Positions 54,768-61,297 of a DNA stretch of 64,000 nt are shown in pieces. A program made the position numbers and the translations under genes. The stretch is taken from NCBI GenBank assembly GCA_021299185.1, contig JAJTHZ010000067.1, forward strand, positions 62,001-126,000, written 5' to 3'. The notes under the pieces were generated by a model. That model was not told where the DNA came from and did no database searches. It saw nothing but the letters and a program-made list of their open reading frames with translations. The DNA is from Lysobacteraceae bacterium (lineage in GTDB: Bacteria > Pseudomonadota > Gammaproteobacteria > Xanthomonadales > Ahniellaceae). Each line of letters opens with the position of its first letter. The first letter of the stretch is position 1.

Positions 54768-55009
54768 CGACCGCGAGCAGCTTGCCGGCGCTGCCGGCAA
54801 CCGCTGCCGCCCTGGCGGACCACGCGCGGCAGGCTGCGGCGCTTGCCGAGCAATTCCGCAACCAGCCGTCGCGCGAGTCGCTCGATGCGTTTCTCGCAAC
54901 CAGCCGTGGCGCAACAATGGCAGCGCTGCGCGCTGCGCGGATGCTGCGCGGCGATCCGCTGCCACCGACGCCCGGCGAGCCGCCCGCGCGCAGCCGGCGG
55001 GCCGCCTGA
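54764..55009 (+). CDS. Element protein of unknown function (81 aa)
   Basis: An 81-residue Ala-rich helical protein. Its ATG overlaps the previous stop (ATGA) and its TGA overlaps the next ATG (TGATG), so it is embedded in a tightly coupled replication operon. The N-terminal 55 residues form one or two amphipathic helices; the tail (PLPPTPGEPPARSRR) is Pro/Arg-rich and probably disordered. No family recognised. Confidence 0.65.
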   Translation: MTTASSLPALPATAAALADHARQAAALAEQFRNQPSRESLDAFLATSRGATMAALRAARMLRGDPLPPTPGEPPARSRRAA

Positions 55010-55491
55010 TGGCGCGACCGATCGACCTCGTGTTGTCGCGGCTGCCGCGCGCCAAGAAGGCCGGCGCGGGCTGGCGAGCGCCGTGCCCGAACTGCGGGCC
55101 GGACTCGAAGTCGGAAAAGCTCGCCGTCACCGAGGGCGACGATGGACGCGTGCTGCTTCACTGCTTTGCCGGCTGCGCGCCGGCTGCCGTCCTGGCTGCG
55201 GTCGGGTTGGCGGTCGCGGACCTGTTCGACCGGCCGACAGCCGCGGCCGACGCGAGCCCCGCCGAGCGGCGACTGCGCCGCGTCGAGCTGGAGCTCGCCG
55301 ACGTGCGCGCTGCTGCCGCGGCGCTCGACCTCGAAGCGGTGGTGCTCGAAGTCGCGGCCGAGCAAATCGCCGACGGCCGTCCGCTCGCCGGACCGGATCG
55401 CGAGCGCCTGACGCTCGCACATCGCCGCATCGGCGACGTGCTGCTGCGCCTGCGCGCCGCGCACGCGCGCCGGCCGAGGGCTGCCGCATGA
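55009..55491 (+). CDS. CHC2-like zinc-finger (primase zinc-ribbon) protein
   Basis: A 160-residue protein. Residues 23-55 form a primase-type zinc ribbon: CPNCG, then KSEKLAVTEGDDGRVLLHCF with AGC. This gives the C-x2-C ... H-C-x3-C pattern of DnaG/P4-alpha zinc-binding domains. The remaining 100 residues are Ala/Leu/Glu-rich and helical, without the Toprim catalytic core. It overlaps the SF3 helicase start (ATGA). In P4 alpha, primase and helicase are one chain; here the zinc finger is on a separate protein and no catalytic primase domain is visible. It may load or regulate the helicase, or help a host primase. Confidence 0.75.
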   Translation: MARPIDLVLSRLPRAKKAGAGWRAPCPNCGPDSKSEKLAVTEGDDGRVLLHCFAGCAPAAVLAAVGLAVADLFDRPTAAADASPAERRLRRVELELADVRAAAAALDLEAVVLEVAAEQIADGRPLAGPDRERLTLAHRRIGDVLLRLRAAHARRPRAAA

Positions 55492-56873
55492 CCGACGGAC
55501 CTGCCCGCGTGGTGTCATTGGCCGAGCGCGCCGAGCAACGGCAGGCGGAGGGCCTCGATGTGAAGCGGCCGCTCGATGCGGCGCGGCTGTTGCGCGAGCG
55601 GGCGAAGGTTGGCGGCTGGCACGGCATCGCCAACGTGGCGGGTGGGTTCTACGAATGGGACGGCGAGTGCTGGCGCCCGCTGCCGCAGCCCCGGCTAGAT
55701 GCGCGCATCTACGCAATGCTTGAACAGGCGGCCGCGCCGGCGCATCGTCGATCCGTCGGCGACGTAGTGCATGCGCTCGCGGCGCTGTCGTTCGTTCCTG
55801 GCGCGCCGCCGTTCTGGATGCCGGGCGCCGAAGGCCCGGACCCGCTTGACCTGGTGCCGCTGCGGAACGGGCTCTACCACCCCGCAGCGAAGAAGCTCTA
55901 TCCCCACACGCCGGCGCTGTTCAACGTCAGCGCGGCGCCGGTTTCGTTCGACCCCGACGCGACATGCCCGCGGTGGGAGCGGTTCGTGGGCGAGGCGATC
56001 CCGGACGCGGACAGCCGGCGCGCGCTGCAACAGTTCATGGGCGTGCTGGTGTGCAGCCGAACGACGAAGTATCAGCGCGCGCTCACGATGATCGGACCGC
56101 CGCGAAGCGGAAAGGGCGTGATTCAGCGCACGATCACCGCGCTTGTTGGCCGCGATGCCGTGGCCGCGCCGACGTTCGATGAACTCGGCGGCCGATTCGG
56201 CCTGAGCGGGCTGATCGGCAAAACGGTTGCCACCATCACCGACGCTCGCATTGTGCCCGGCGATCAAGGGCGCGGCGCGCTGCAGAAGTTCCTCGCACTC
56301 ACTGGCGAGGATCACGTGCAGGTCGAGATGAAGTACGGCCCGCCGCAGACCATGCGGCTGCCCGTGCGCTTGTTGATCGCAAGCAATGATGTGCCCGTGT
56401 TCCGTGACGCCAGCTCGGCGGCGACGGCGCGGCTGCTGCTGATCCGCAGTGGCGCGTCGCACGTCGGCACCGAGTCGCTAGACCTCGAGGATGAACTCGC
56501 GGCGGAATTGCCTGGCATCTTCAACTGGTGTGCCGCGGGGCTCGCGGACCTTGAGGGATGCGGGCGGTTCGTTCAGCCCGCCGACGGGCAGGCGCTGCTC
56601 GATGAGCTGCGCGATGCCAGCAGCCCGATCGGCGCATTCGTGCGCGAGCGCTGCGAGCTGCGGCCCGATGAGTGGATCGCCAAGGCTTCGATCTTCAACG
56701 CTTGGTGCGACTGGTGCCGCGAGGAAGGGCGCAACCCTGGAGAGCTTGCAGCGTTCGCCCGCGCGCTTCACGCGGCAGCGCCCGGCATTTCAGCGACCCG
56801 TGGCCGCGATGAAAACGGCAAGCGCTACCAGCGCTTCAACGGCATCCGCCTTGCGCTGGAGCCCGGCCCGTGA
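55488..56873 (+). CDS. SF3 helicase, phage/plasmid primase P4 family (DUF5906-type)
   Basis: A 461-residue replication protein. The N-terminal region (residues about 60-160) resembles the D5/P4 N-domain (LVPLRNGLYHPAAKKLYPHT with FNVSAAPVSFDPDATCPRW). The SF3 helicase core has Walker A IGPPRSGKGVIQRT at about residue 204, a Walker-B-like acidic strand near KTVATITDARI, and motif C LLIASNDVPVFRDAS with the sensor Asn. A C-terminal winged-helix region ends the protein. It probably opens the origin and unwinds DNA. An iteron array lies directly after its stop, as expected for an origin-binding helicase such as P4 alpha. Confidence 0.88.
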   Translation: MTDGPARVVSLAERAEQRQAEGLDVKRPLDAARLLRERAKVGGWHGIANVAGGFYEWDGECWRPLPQPRLDARIYAMLEQAAAPAHRRSVGDVVHALAALSFVPGAPPFWMPGAEGPDPLDLVPLRNGLYHPAAKKLYPHTPALFNVSAAPVSFDPDATCPRWERFVGEAIPDADSRRALQQFMGVLVCSRTTKYQRALTMIGPPRSGKGVIQRTITALVGRDAVAAPTFDELGGRFGLSGLIGKTVATITDARIVPGDQGRGALQKFLALTGEDHVQVEMKYGPPQTMRLPVRLLIASNDVPVFRDASSAATARLLLIRSGASHVGTESLDLEDELAAELPGIFNWCAAGLADLEGCGRFVQPADGQALLDELRDASSPIGAFVRERCELRPDEWIAKASIFNAWCDWCREEGRNPGELAAFARALHAAAPGISATRGRDENGKRYQRFNGIRLALEPGP

Positions 56874-56884
56874 CCGCCGGCCGC

Positions 56885-57142
56885 GGTCAGGGGTCGGGTC
56901 AGGGCGTGGTCAGGGGGACGCCGGCCAGAACCGCCCGTTTTCGCCTTCACGGTCAGGGTGGTCAGGGTGGTCAGGGTGGATCGGCACTACTTCCTGCGTA
57001 CCCCATGCGCCGCTTTCCGGTGGGCTCTGCTGTTTCTTTCAAGGTTTGCCATCGGACCCCTGACCACCCTGACCAGCCCGCGCCGCACAAGGGTTTGCGG
57101 GGTGTCTCGACCCCTGACCTACCCCTGACCCGACCCCTGACC
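56885..57142. other. Candidate replication origin: dyad-symmetric GGTCAGGG iterons
   Basis: Eleven copies of GGTCAGGG lie in a 387-nt gap. Six are direct, starting at 56885, 56897, 56908, 56951, 56960 and 56969. Five are inverted (CCCTGACC), starting at 57058, 57067, 57112, 57123 and 57135. The spacing is mirror-symmetric: 12, 11, then 43, 9, 9 on the left; 9, 45, 11, 12 on the right. The centre near 57013 holds a less GC-rich patch (TGTTTCTTTCAAGG). The position next to the SF3 helicase gene and the iteron symmetry fit an origin. The gap has no gene that I can support. Confidence 0.75.
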
Positions 57143-57260
57143 CGACGGGCCGGGCGGCTGCTTAGGTACTTCCTGGGCTTCGCCTGGTGCGGGTGGAACA
57201 GGCGCAGGAGCCGCGTAGGTAGCGCCCCTGCTGCGAAGGTTGCCCCGTTGAGGTTGCGCG

Positions 57261-58004
57261 ATGACACACACCCCTGAAAAACCCGACTTCGAGCCCGAGG
57301 ACGATGCGCTGTCAACCGATCGGCCGGACGGGCTGTTTCCCACCGCGCTTGACGACGTGCGACTCACGCAGGCGCAGCTCGGCGACCTGCTCGGCGTGAG
57401 CCGGCAAGCCGTCGGCAAGCAGGTGAAGCGCGGCGCCTTGCGCGTCGATCCCGATGGATTGATGCCAGCGCGTCGCGCCCTGGCTGACTGGCGCCGGAAC
57501 GTCGATCCGAGCCGCACGCGCGCACGCTTCAACGCCCGCCGCCCTAGCGCAACCGACCCGGCGCTGATCCAGCGCCTTGAGGCGATCGAGCGCCGGCTCG
57601 CCGAGGACTTGGGCGAGATGCTCGGCGACGATGGCGCGGCGCCTGGCAGCCTCGCCGCCGCGCGGGCCGACCTGGTGCGGGTGCAGCTCGAACGGGCGCG
57701 GTTCCTCGCGGAGCGCGAGCGGCGCGAATGGATTCGCGTCGCCGAGGTCGATGAAGCCCTGGCGCACTTCGCCGCCATCATGCGCGGCGCCATCATGGAT
57801 CTCCCGGGGCGCATCGCCTACGCGCTGAGCCTCGAAGGCGATGCCGCGCAGCTCGCGCACAACCTGGTGCACGAAACGACCCACGCCTGGCAGTGGGAGC
57901 TCGCCCGCGCTCTGGCGCGCCTGAACCCGAACGGCGAGCCGATCCCAGGCGATCCCCTGCACGCCTCGCCGCCGAACGGGAGCGGGGAGGGCGGCGCCGA
58001 ATGA
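57261..58004 (+). CDS. Terminase small subunit candidate (Nu1-like HTH protein)
   Basis: A 247-residue protein. Residues about 33-58 form a winged-helix DNA-binding motif (VRLTQAQLGDLLGVSRQAVG then KQVKRGALRVD) like Nu1-type small terminases and DUF1441 proteins. Residues about 95-180 are a charged coiled-coil region (LEAIERRLAEDLGEM..., VRVQLERARFLAERERREWI), which would give oligomerisation. GAGG precedes the ATG at 57261. The position directly ahead of the capsid region supports a packaging role, such as recognising the element's own DNA. A plain regulatory HTH protein is the alternative. No large terminase gene follows. Confidence 0.6.
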   Translation: MTHTPEKPDFEPEDDALSTDRPDGLFPTALDDVRLTQAQLGDLLGVSRQAVGKQVKRGALRVDPDGLMPARRALADWRRNVDPSRTRARFNARRPSATDPALIQRLEAIERRLAEDLGEMLGDDGAAPGSLAAARADLVRVQLERARFLAERERREWIRVAEVDEALAHFAAIMRGAIMDLPGRIAYALSLEGDAAQLAHNLVHETTHAWQWELARALARLNPNGEPIPGDPLHASPPNGSGEGGAE

Positions 58005-58441
58005 CCGAAGCGCGCGCCGCCGAGCTGTTGCGCTGCGCGATCGAGGGCCGCGAGCCCGAGGCCGTGGCGCGGTGGCTGGGTGGCGCACTGTCGGCGCTGC
58101 TGCGCGGCGAAGCCGACAAGCTGGGGCACGCGCTCGGGCTGCCCGGCACAGCGCTGCGCGCTGCGCTGGCGTCCGAACGCGAGCGGGCACGCGCCGTTTC
58201 GTACGGACTGCAGGACGCGGCAGCCGGCGCAGTCGCGCGCCTGGCGGATGACCTGGCCGACGGCTGCGCCGCGCTCGCGGAGCGCCACACGGCGGGCCGC
58301 CTGCGGCGTGCGGTGGCATCGGGCGCCCTGGCGTGGCTGATCAACCGCGAGGCCGCGCGCTGCGGGCTGTATGGCCTGGCGGACGCGCTCGGGAAAGTAG
58401 GTCGATCAAATGATCGACCTACTTTCGACGACGACGCATGA
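58001..58441 (+). CDS. Element protein of unknown function (146 aa)
   Basis: A 146-residue Ala/Leu/Arg-rich helical protein whose ATG overlaps the previous stop (ATGA). It begins MTEARAAELLRCAIEGREPE. Regularly spaced Leu/Ala suggest a helical bundle. No recognised domain or membrane segment. Residues near the C-terminus (KVGRSNDRPTFDDDA) are encoded by a perfect palindrome (58393-58426). A minor head or scaffolding role is possible from position only. Confidence 0.6.
   Translation: MTEARAAELLRCAIEGREPEAVARWLGGALSALLRGEADKLGHALGLPGTALRAALASERERARAVSYGLQDAAAGAVARLADDLADGCAALAERHTAGRLRRAVASGALAWLINREAARCGLYGLADALGKVGRSNDRPTFDDDA
58393..58426. repeat. Perfect 16-bp palindrome near the end of the 146-aa gene
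   Basis: GAAAGTAGGTCGATCA (58393-58408) and its exact reverse complement (58411-58426) are separated by AA. It is AT-richer than its surroundings and lies 13 nt before the gene's stop. It could be an RNA stem, a protein-binding dyad ahead of the next genes, or an inserted repeat. Confidence 0.85.
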
Positions 58442-58444
58442 CCG

Positions 58445-58918
58445 ATGCGCGCCCCGTTCGCCACCGCAGCCGATCTTGCACGGGGGGAGGGCGCCATCGA
58501 TGGCGCTGCCGCCGCGTGGATTCGGGATGGCCTGCGCGCATGGCTGGCGACGGGTGGTGCTGTCCCGCTCCATCGATGCCTGGAGCTGCCGGGCAGTATT
58601 CGCGCCGGCCGGCTGGCTCGCCGCGACGCGCTGATAGCCGAAGCCGCGGCGGAGTTGTCCGCAAGCCTTGGGCCGTACCAGCGCGCGGGCGCCCTGGCGG
58701 CCGTGATCGCTGAAAGCGGCCACCATCGCGCTGCGATGCGAAGGGGGCGCGCCGGGCAGTGGGCGCGTGGGCTGGTGATCGGCCTGCTGTTTGAAGCCGA
58801 GCAATTTGCCGAACTGCCGACTACGACGAAACAACTGCGCAACATCCTGCGCCGCACCGAAACGGAAACCGAAAGCGGCTTCGGCGATTCGCTGGCACGC
58901 TCAGAAATCCAAACATGA
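58445..58918 (+). CDS. Element protein of unknown function (157 aa)
   Basis: A 157-residue protein starting 3 nt after the previous stop. It is helical with short hydrophobic stretches (LVIGLLFEAEQFAEL) and an Arg-rich middle (HHRAAMRRGRAGQWARG). The C-terminal TTTKQLRNILRRTETETESG is polar. No recognised family. It immediately precedes the capsid gene, the slot where phages often carry a portal, protease or scaffold. It is much too short for a portal and shows no Ser protease motif. Confidence 0.6.
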   Translation: MRAPFATAADLARGEGAIDGAAAAWIRDGLRAWLATGGAVPLHRCLELPGSIRAGRLARRDALIAEAAAELSASLGPYQRAGALAAVIAESGHHRAAMRRGRAGQWARGLVIGLLFEAEQFAELPTTTKQLRNILRRTETETESGFGDSLARSEIQT

Positions 58919-58930
58919 AAGGAAACCCCA

Positions 58931-60055
58931 ATGAGCCACGCGCTCGAAATGCACTACGAACGAAAAGTACGCGAGCTGGCCGAAGTCGAGCGCGCGCTCG
59001 GCGCACGCGAAAAGGATCGGATCTCGCTCGGCAACGCGCTTGATGCCCTGCGCCATGGGAAGCCCGACCTGGCGTCGCGTGAGCGCGACTACTCCGAGTC
59101 GCTGCAATATGCACACAATCTTCCGCCGCTCGGCGCGCACTCGATGTACTTTTCGTGGCGCGGGATCGCCGCGTGCCTGGGCGATGGCATCCTGCCCCGC
59201 GGCCGCCGTGACCTCGGCACCACGCCCACGTCTGCCGGTGGCGCGCTCGTCACCACGCAGTTGCACGACGAAATCGCGGACGCGCTTCGGCCGTTTTCGG
59301 CGGCCTACCGACTGGGCGCAACTTCGGTGCCGCTGACCGGCGGGCAGGTGGGCGTGCCGCGAATCAACACCACTACCACGGGGGCGTGGCTCGGCAGCGA
59401 AACGACACCCGCACCCGAGAGCCAGCCCGTGCTCGGACAGATTGCGTTGTCGCCGAAAACCGCTGCGACCTACGTCGAATCGTCCCGGCAATTGCGCATC
59501 CAGAGCGGCCAAGCCGGCGAGCGCATGATCGCACTGGATTTGATGCGTGCGGTTGGCTCGCTCGTGGATGTGGCGGTGTTCGCTGGCTCCGGCGCGTCCG
59601 GTCAACCGTTGGGACTGGCCAACACCGCGGGCGTGACCGCGATTTCCGGCGGCACGCTGAATCGCGGGGGGTTGCTCGAACTTCAGCGCCGCGTGGCCGC
59701 TGCGAACGGGATCACCAACGCGGCGACCATCGGCTACGCGACCACGCCGCAGGTTGCCGAAATACTGGCCAACCGCGCTGTTGTCGCCAGTTCGGACGTG
59801 AGCGCTTGGCAAGGCAACCTCGCCGAGGGCACCGCAGCCGGTGCGCTGGCTGTCACCAGCACCGGCGTGCCGGCGGGCGTGGTTGCATTCGGCGATTGGA
59901 GCCAGTGCCTAGTCGCATCCTGGGGCGTTTTGCGAATCGAAGTGAATCCGACCGCGAATTTCCCGGCCGGGGTCGTCGGCTATCGCGCGTTTCTGGATGC
60001 CGATGTCGGCTTCCGGCAGACCGGCAGTTTTTGCCTCGCGACGGCGACGACGTAA
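58931..60055 (+). CDS. HK97-fold phage major capsid protein
   Basis: A 374-residue capsid protein. Residues about 1-90 are charged and helical, the delta/scaffold region of HK97-type capsids. The fold starts near LGTTPTSAGGALVTTQLHDE. The P-domain and E-loop region follow (AAYRLGATSVPLTGGQVGVP with TGAWLGSETTPAPESQPVLG), then LSPKTAATYVESSRQLRIQS and the SLVDVAVFAGSGASGQPLGL segment diagnostic of the family. The end GYRAFLDADVGFRQTGSFCL is the usual C-terminal strand. AAAGGAAA precedes the ATG. No protease gene is nearby, so maturation would need a helper enzyme or not occur. Confidence 0.88.
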   Translation: MSHALEMHYERKVRELAEVERALGAREKDRISLGNALDALRHGKPDLASRERDYSESLQYAHNLPPLGAHSMYFSWRGIAACLGDGILPRGRRDLGTTPTSAGGALVTTQLHDEIADALRPFSAAYRLGATSVPLTGGQVGVPRINTTTTGAWLGSETTPAPESQPVLGQIALSPKTAATYVESSRQLRIQSGQAGERMIALDLMRAVGSLVDVAVFAGSGASGQPLGLANTAGVTAISGGTLNRGGLLELQRRVAAANGITNAATIGYATTPQVAEILANRAVVASSDVSAWQGNLAEGTAAGALAVTSTGVPAGVVAFGDWSQCLVASWGVLRIEVNPTANFPAGVVGYRAFLDADVGFRQTGSFCLATATT

Positions 60056-60363
60056 TGGCACCGGCAACGGTTCTGATCCGCGCGCGGCGCGCGCTGCATA
60101 CTGACGGCCGAACCGTCGCGCCTGGCGATGTGGCGCGGATGCCGGTCGAGAGCGCGCTCGCAGGCATCGCCTGCGGGCAACTCGAAATCATCGGCCCCGA
60201 GGCGGTCGGCGTCATCGTGCGGCCATGCTTGATCGGCGACAACCACGCGCCGCGGTGGCGATTGGTCTACTGTCGCCGGCTGCTGGCGCGGCTTGTGCGC
60301 CTTGACCTGGCGCGCGCATTCGCAACCCCTCGCCGCCGTTCCGCGAGGGCGGCCCGCGCCTAG
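60055..60363 (+). CDS. Small element protein downstream of the capsid gene (102 aa)
   Basis: A 102-residue protein whose ATG overlaps the capsid stop (TAATG). Residues 1-55 (VLIRARRALHTDGRTVAPGD, then VARMPVESALAGIACGQLEI) form a beta-rich unit that resembles small phage proteins encoded after capsid genes. The rest is Arg-rich (RRLLARLVRLDLARAF...) and basic to the end. A decoration or head-completion role is possible. The basic tail may instead be read-through of a degraded end. Confidence 0.55.
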   Translation: MAPATVLIRARRALHTDGRTVAPGDVARMPVESALAGIACGQLEIIGPEAVGVIVRPCLIGDNHAPRWRLVYCRRLLARLVRLDLARAFATPRRRSARAARA

Positions 60364-60419
60364 GCGTAACGCGCGGCCGCGCGCGCGGCACCAATAGGAC
60401 CTCCCCGGCCGCGCCGGGT

Positions 60420-60868
60420 TGCACCCCGCCGCTCACGGGGTGCATGCAGCGCGGGGCGTGGCCGGCACGCTGTTGATAGTCCGGAGCGTGAGCCGCGGCG
60501 TGGAAATCAGCGGCGAGCGGCGGCCCGCCGATCCTGGCAATGGGATCGGCGGGCCGGCGGGTTGATCCGTTATTCGGCGAGGCATCGAGCCCGCCGCCGA
60601 ATCCCGTGTAAGCGGTTTCCTACACGCCCCCTAGCGCTTGCCCTACACGCTGACGCTGACGCTGCGCTCGCCGCTGGCTTCCTGGGAGGCGCGGCGGCAC
60701 GATGGTGTCGCACGATTCGACACCTTCGCTCCGCGAGGGATGCCGAACACCACGCGCCGGACATCAAAGTCGCACGATGCGACTTTGAAGCTGTCCGACC
60801 TGGGGAGTTGTCCCCGATCGGCAAGCGTGGAAAACGTCGAAAGATGCGACGTTTTCCACGCTTGCCGA
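60420..60868 (+). ncRNA. Stem-loop array at the right end of the element (possible RNA or binding sites)
   Basis: Five perfect hairpins: 60420-60444 (9-bp stem, 7-nt loop), 60521-60556 (14 bp, 8 nt), 60704-60724 (7 bp, 7 nt), 60764-60788 (9 bp, 7 nt) and 60818-60868 (22 bp, 7 nt). The last three share the core GTCG-loop-CGAC with loops CACGATT, CACGATG and AAAGATG. A repeated stem end and loop with changing outer stems suggests compensatory evolution of structured RNA or of dyad sites. Whether it is transcribed is unknown. No U-tract follows any stem. Confidence 0.45.
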
Positions 60869-60927
60869 CATGGGGCTGAGCGCGGTGACCGCGGCACCTC
60901 GCCGGGCACGAGACGGGCAGGGCGCTT

Positions 60928-60963
60928 GGGACAAATTTGGGACAGTGAACCCGCCTCGGGACA
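60928..60963 (+). promoter_or_regulatory. Putative right arm-type integrase sites (GGGACA triplet)
   Basis: GGGACA starts at 60928, 60939 and 60958. The first two have the same 11-nt spacing as the left-end pair (52322, 52333), and the surroundings also match (GGGACA, four nt, then the second GGGACAGTGA). They lie about 80-110 nt inside the right att. Confidence 0.5.
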
Positions 60964-61040
60964 GCAACAGCCAACAACCGGCGCACTCTACGCCATTGAA
61001 TACATTGGCTATCAACACCCCGCAATAACTGCCTAGCCCA

Positions 61041-61098
61041 ACTTAAGATCCTCCGGCCCGCAAGGGCCATGCCGGTTCGAGTCCGGCCCCGGGCACCA
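61041..61098 (+). other. attR (tRNA-Leu 3' fragment copy)
   Basis: Right copy of the attachment repeat. It lacks the 5' half of the tRNA and so is not a gene. It carries G at 61047 where the intact tRNA has A at position 37. That fits the left part of attR being element-derived (attP) and the right part being the displaced original tRNA 3' end. Confidence 0.92.
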
Positions 61099-61237
61099 TG
61101 ATTCGCGCGGCATCACCGCGAGCCGCACCGGCCGGAACCATGCAACGCGCTGATGCGCGTGATTTTTCCGGTAGATTATTGCGTGACGCCAGCCGACTTG
61201 CGACGGTTGCCGTCCCGCATCGACGGAGACCTTCACC

Positions 61238-61297
61238 ATGGTCCTGCACGCCCGCGGTGGCGCGCATCGCACGTCCGGCACGAGCGCGCCGCCATGA
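61238..61297 (+). CDS. Possible 19-residue leader peptide
   Basis: A short frame, MVLHARGGAHRTSGTSAPP, starts at an ATG with GGAGA about 7 nt upstream. Its TGA overlaps the ATG of the next gene (ATGA at 61294). The next gene has no ribosome site of its own, so translation may be coupled through this leader. It could also be a chance frame. Confidence 0.35.
   Translation: MVLHARGGAHRTSGTSAPP

Larger units (their letters stand above)
52203..61098 (+). mobile_element. 8.8-kb integrated satellite-like element at tRNA-Leu
   Basis: The element is bounded by direct repeats: 52203-52260 (3' part of tRNA-Leu) and 61041-61098, 58 bp with one mismatch. All genes are on the plus strand: integrase, two unknowns, HTH protein, unknown, zinc-finger protein, SF3 helicase, iteron array, Nu1-like protein, two unknowns, HK97-type capsid protein, small protein, hairpin tract. 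Many neighbouring genes overlap by 1-8 nt, which indicates a compact, selected genome. Integrase plus P4-family helicase plus TerS candidate is the logic of phage satellites such as P4 and PICIs. A capsid gene without portal, protease, large terminase or tail suggests a capsid-bringing satellite or a reduced prophage. Confidence 0.85.
60364..61237. other. 874-nt gene-free tract rich in hairpins, containing the right att
   Basis: No open frame here has a plausible start and composition. It holds five clear stem-loops (60420-60868), three GGGACA sites (60928-60963) and the right attachment repeat (61041-61098). About 140 nt of chromosomal sequence then leads to a possible 19-codon leader. The stretch is much richer in secondary structure than any other gap in the window. 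Confidence 0.6.

Noticed and set aside
56885-57142. CRISPR array
   Set aside because: The repeats are 8-9 bp, occur in both orientations and have no uniform spacers; no cas gene is present.
56870-57277. A 135-codon frame running through the iteron array
   Set aside because: Its sequence is dictated by the repeats (GQGGQGGQGG and mirrored RPLTR segments) and it has no ribosome site; the repeats are better explained as an origin.
60818-60868. Rho-independent terminator of the capsid operon
   Set aside because: The stem is strong but lies 455 nt after the last gene, has no U-tract, and shares its core with two neighbouring hairpins, which argues for another role.
61041-61098. A second tRNA-Leu gene
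   Set aside because: Only the 3' part from the anticodon loop onward is present; the 5' half is missing, so it is the right attachment site.
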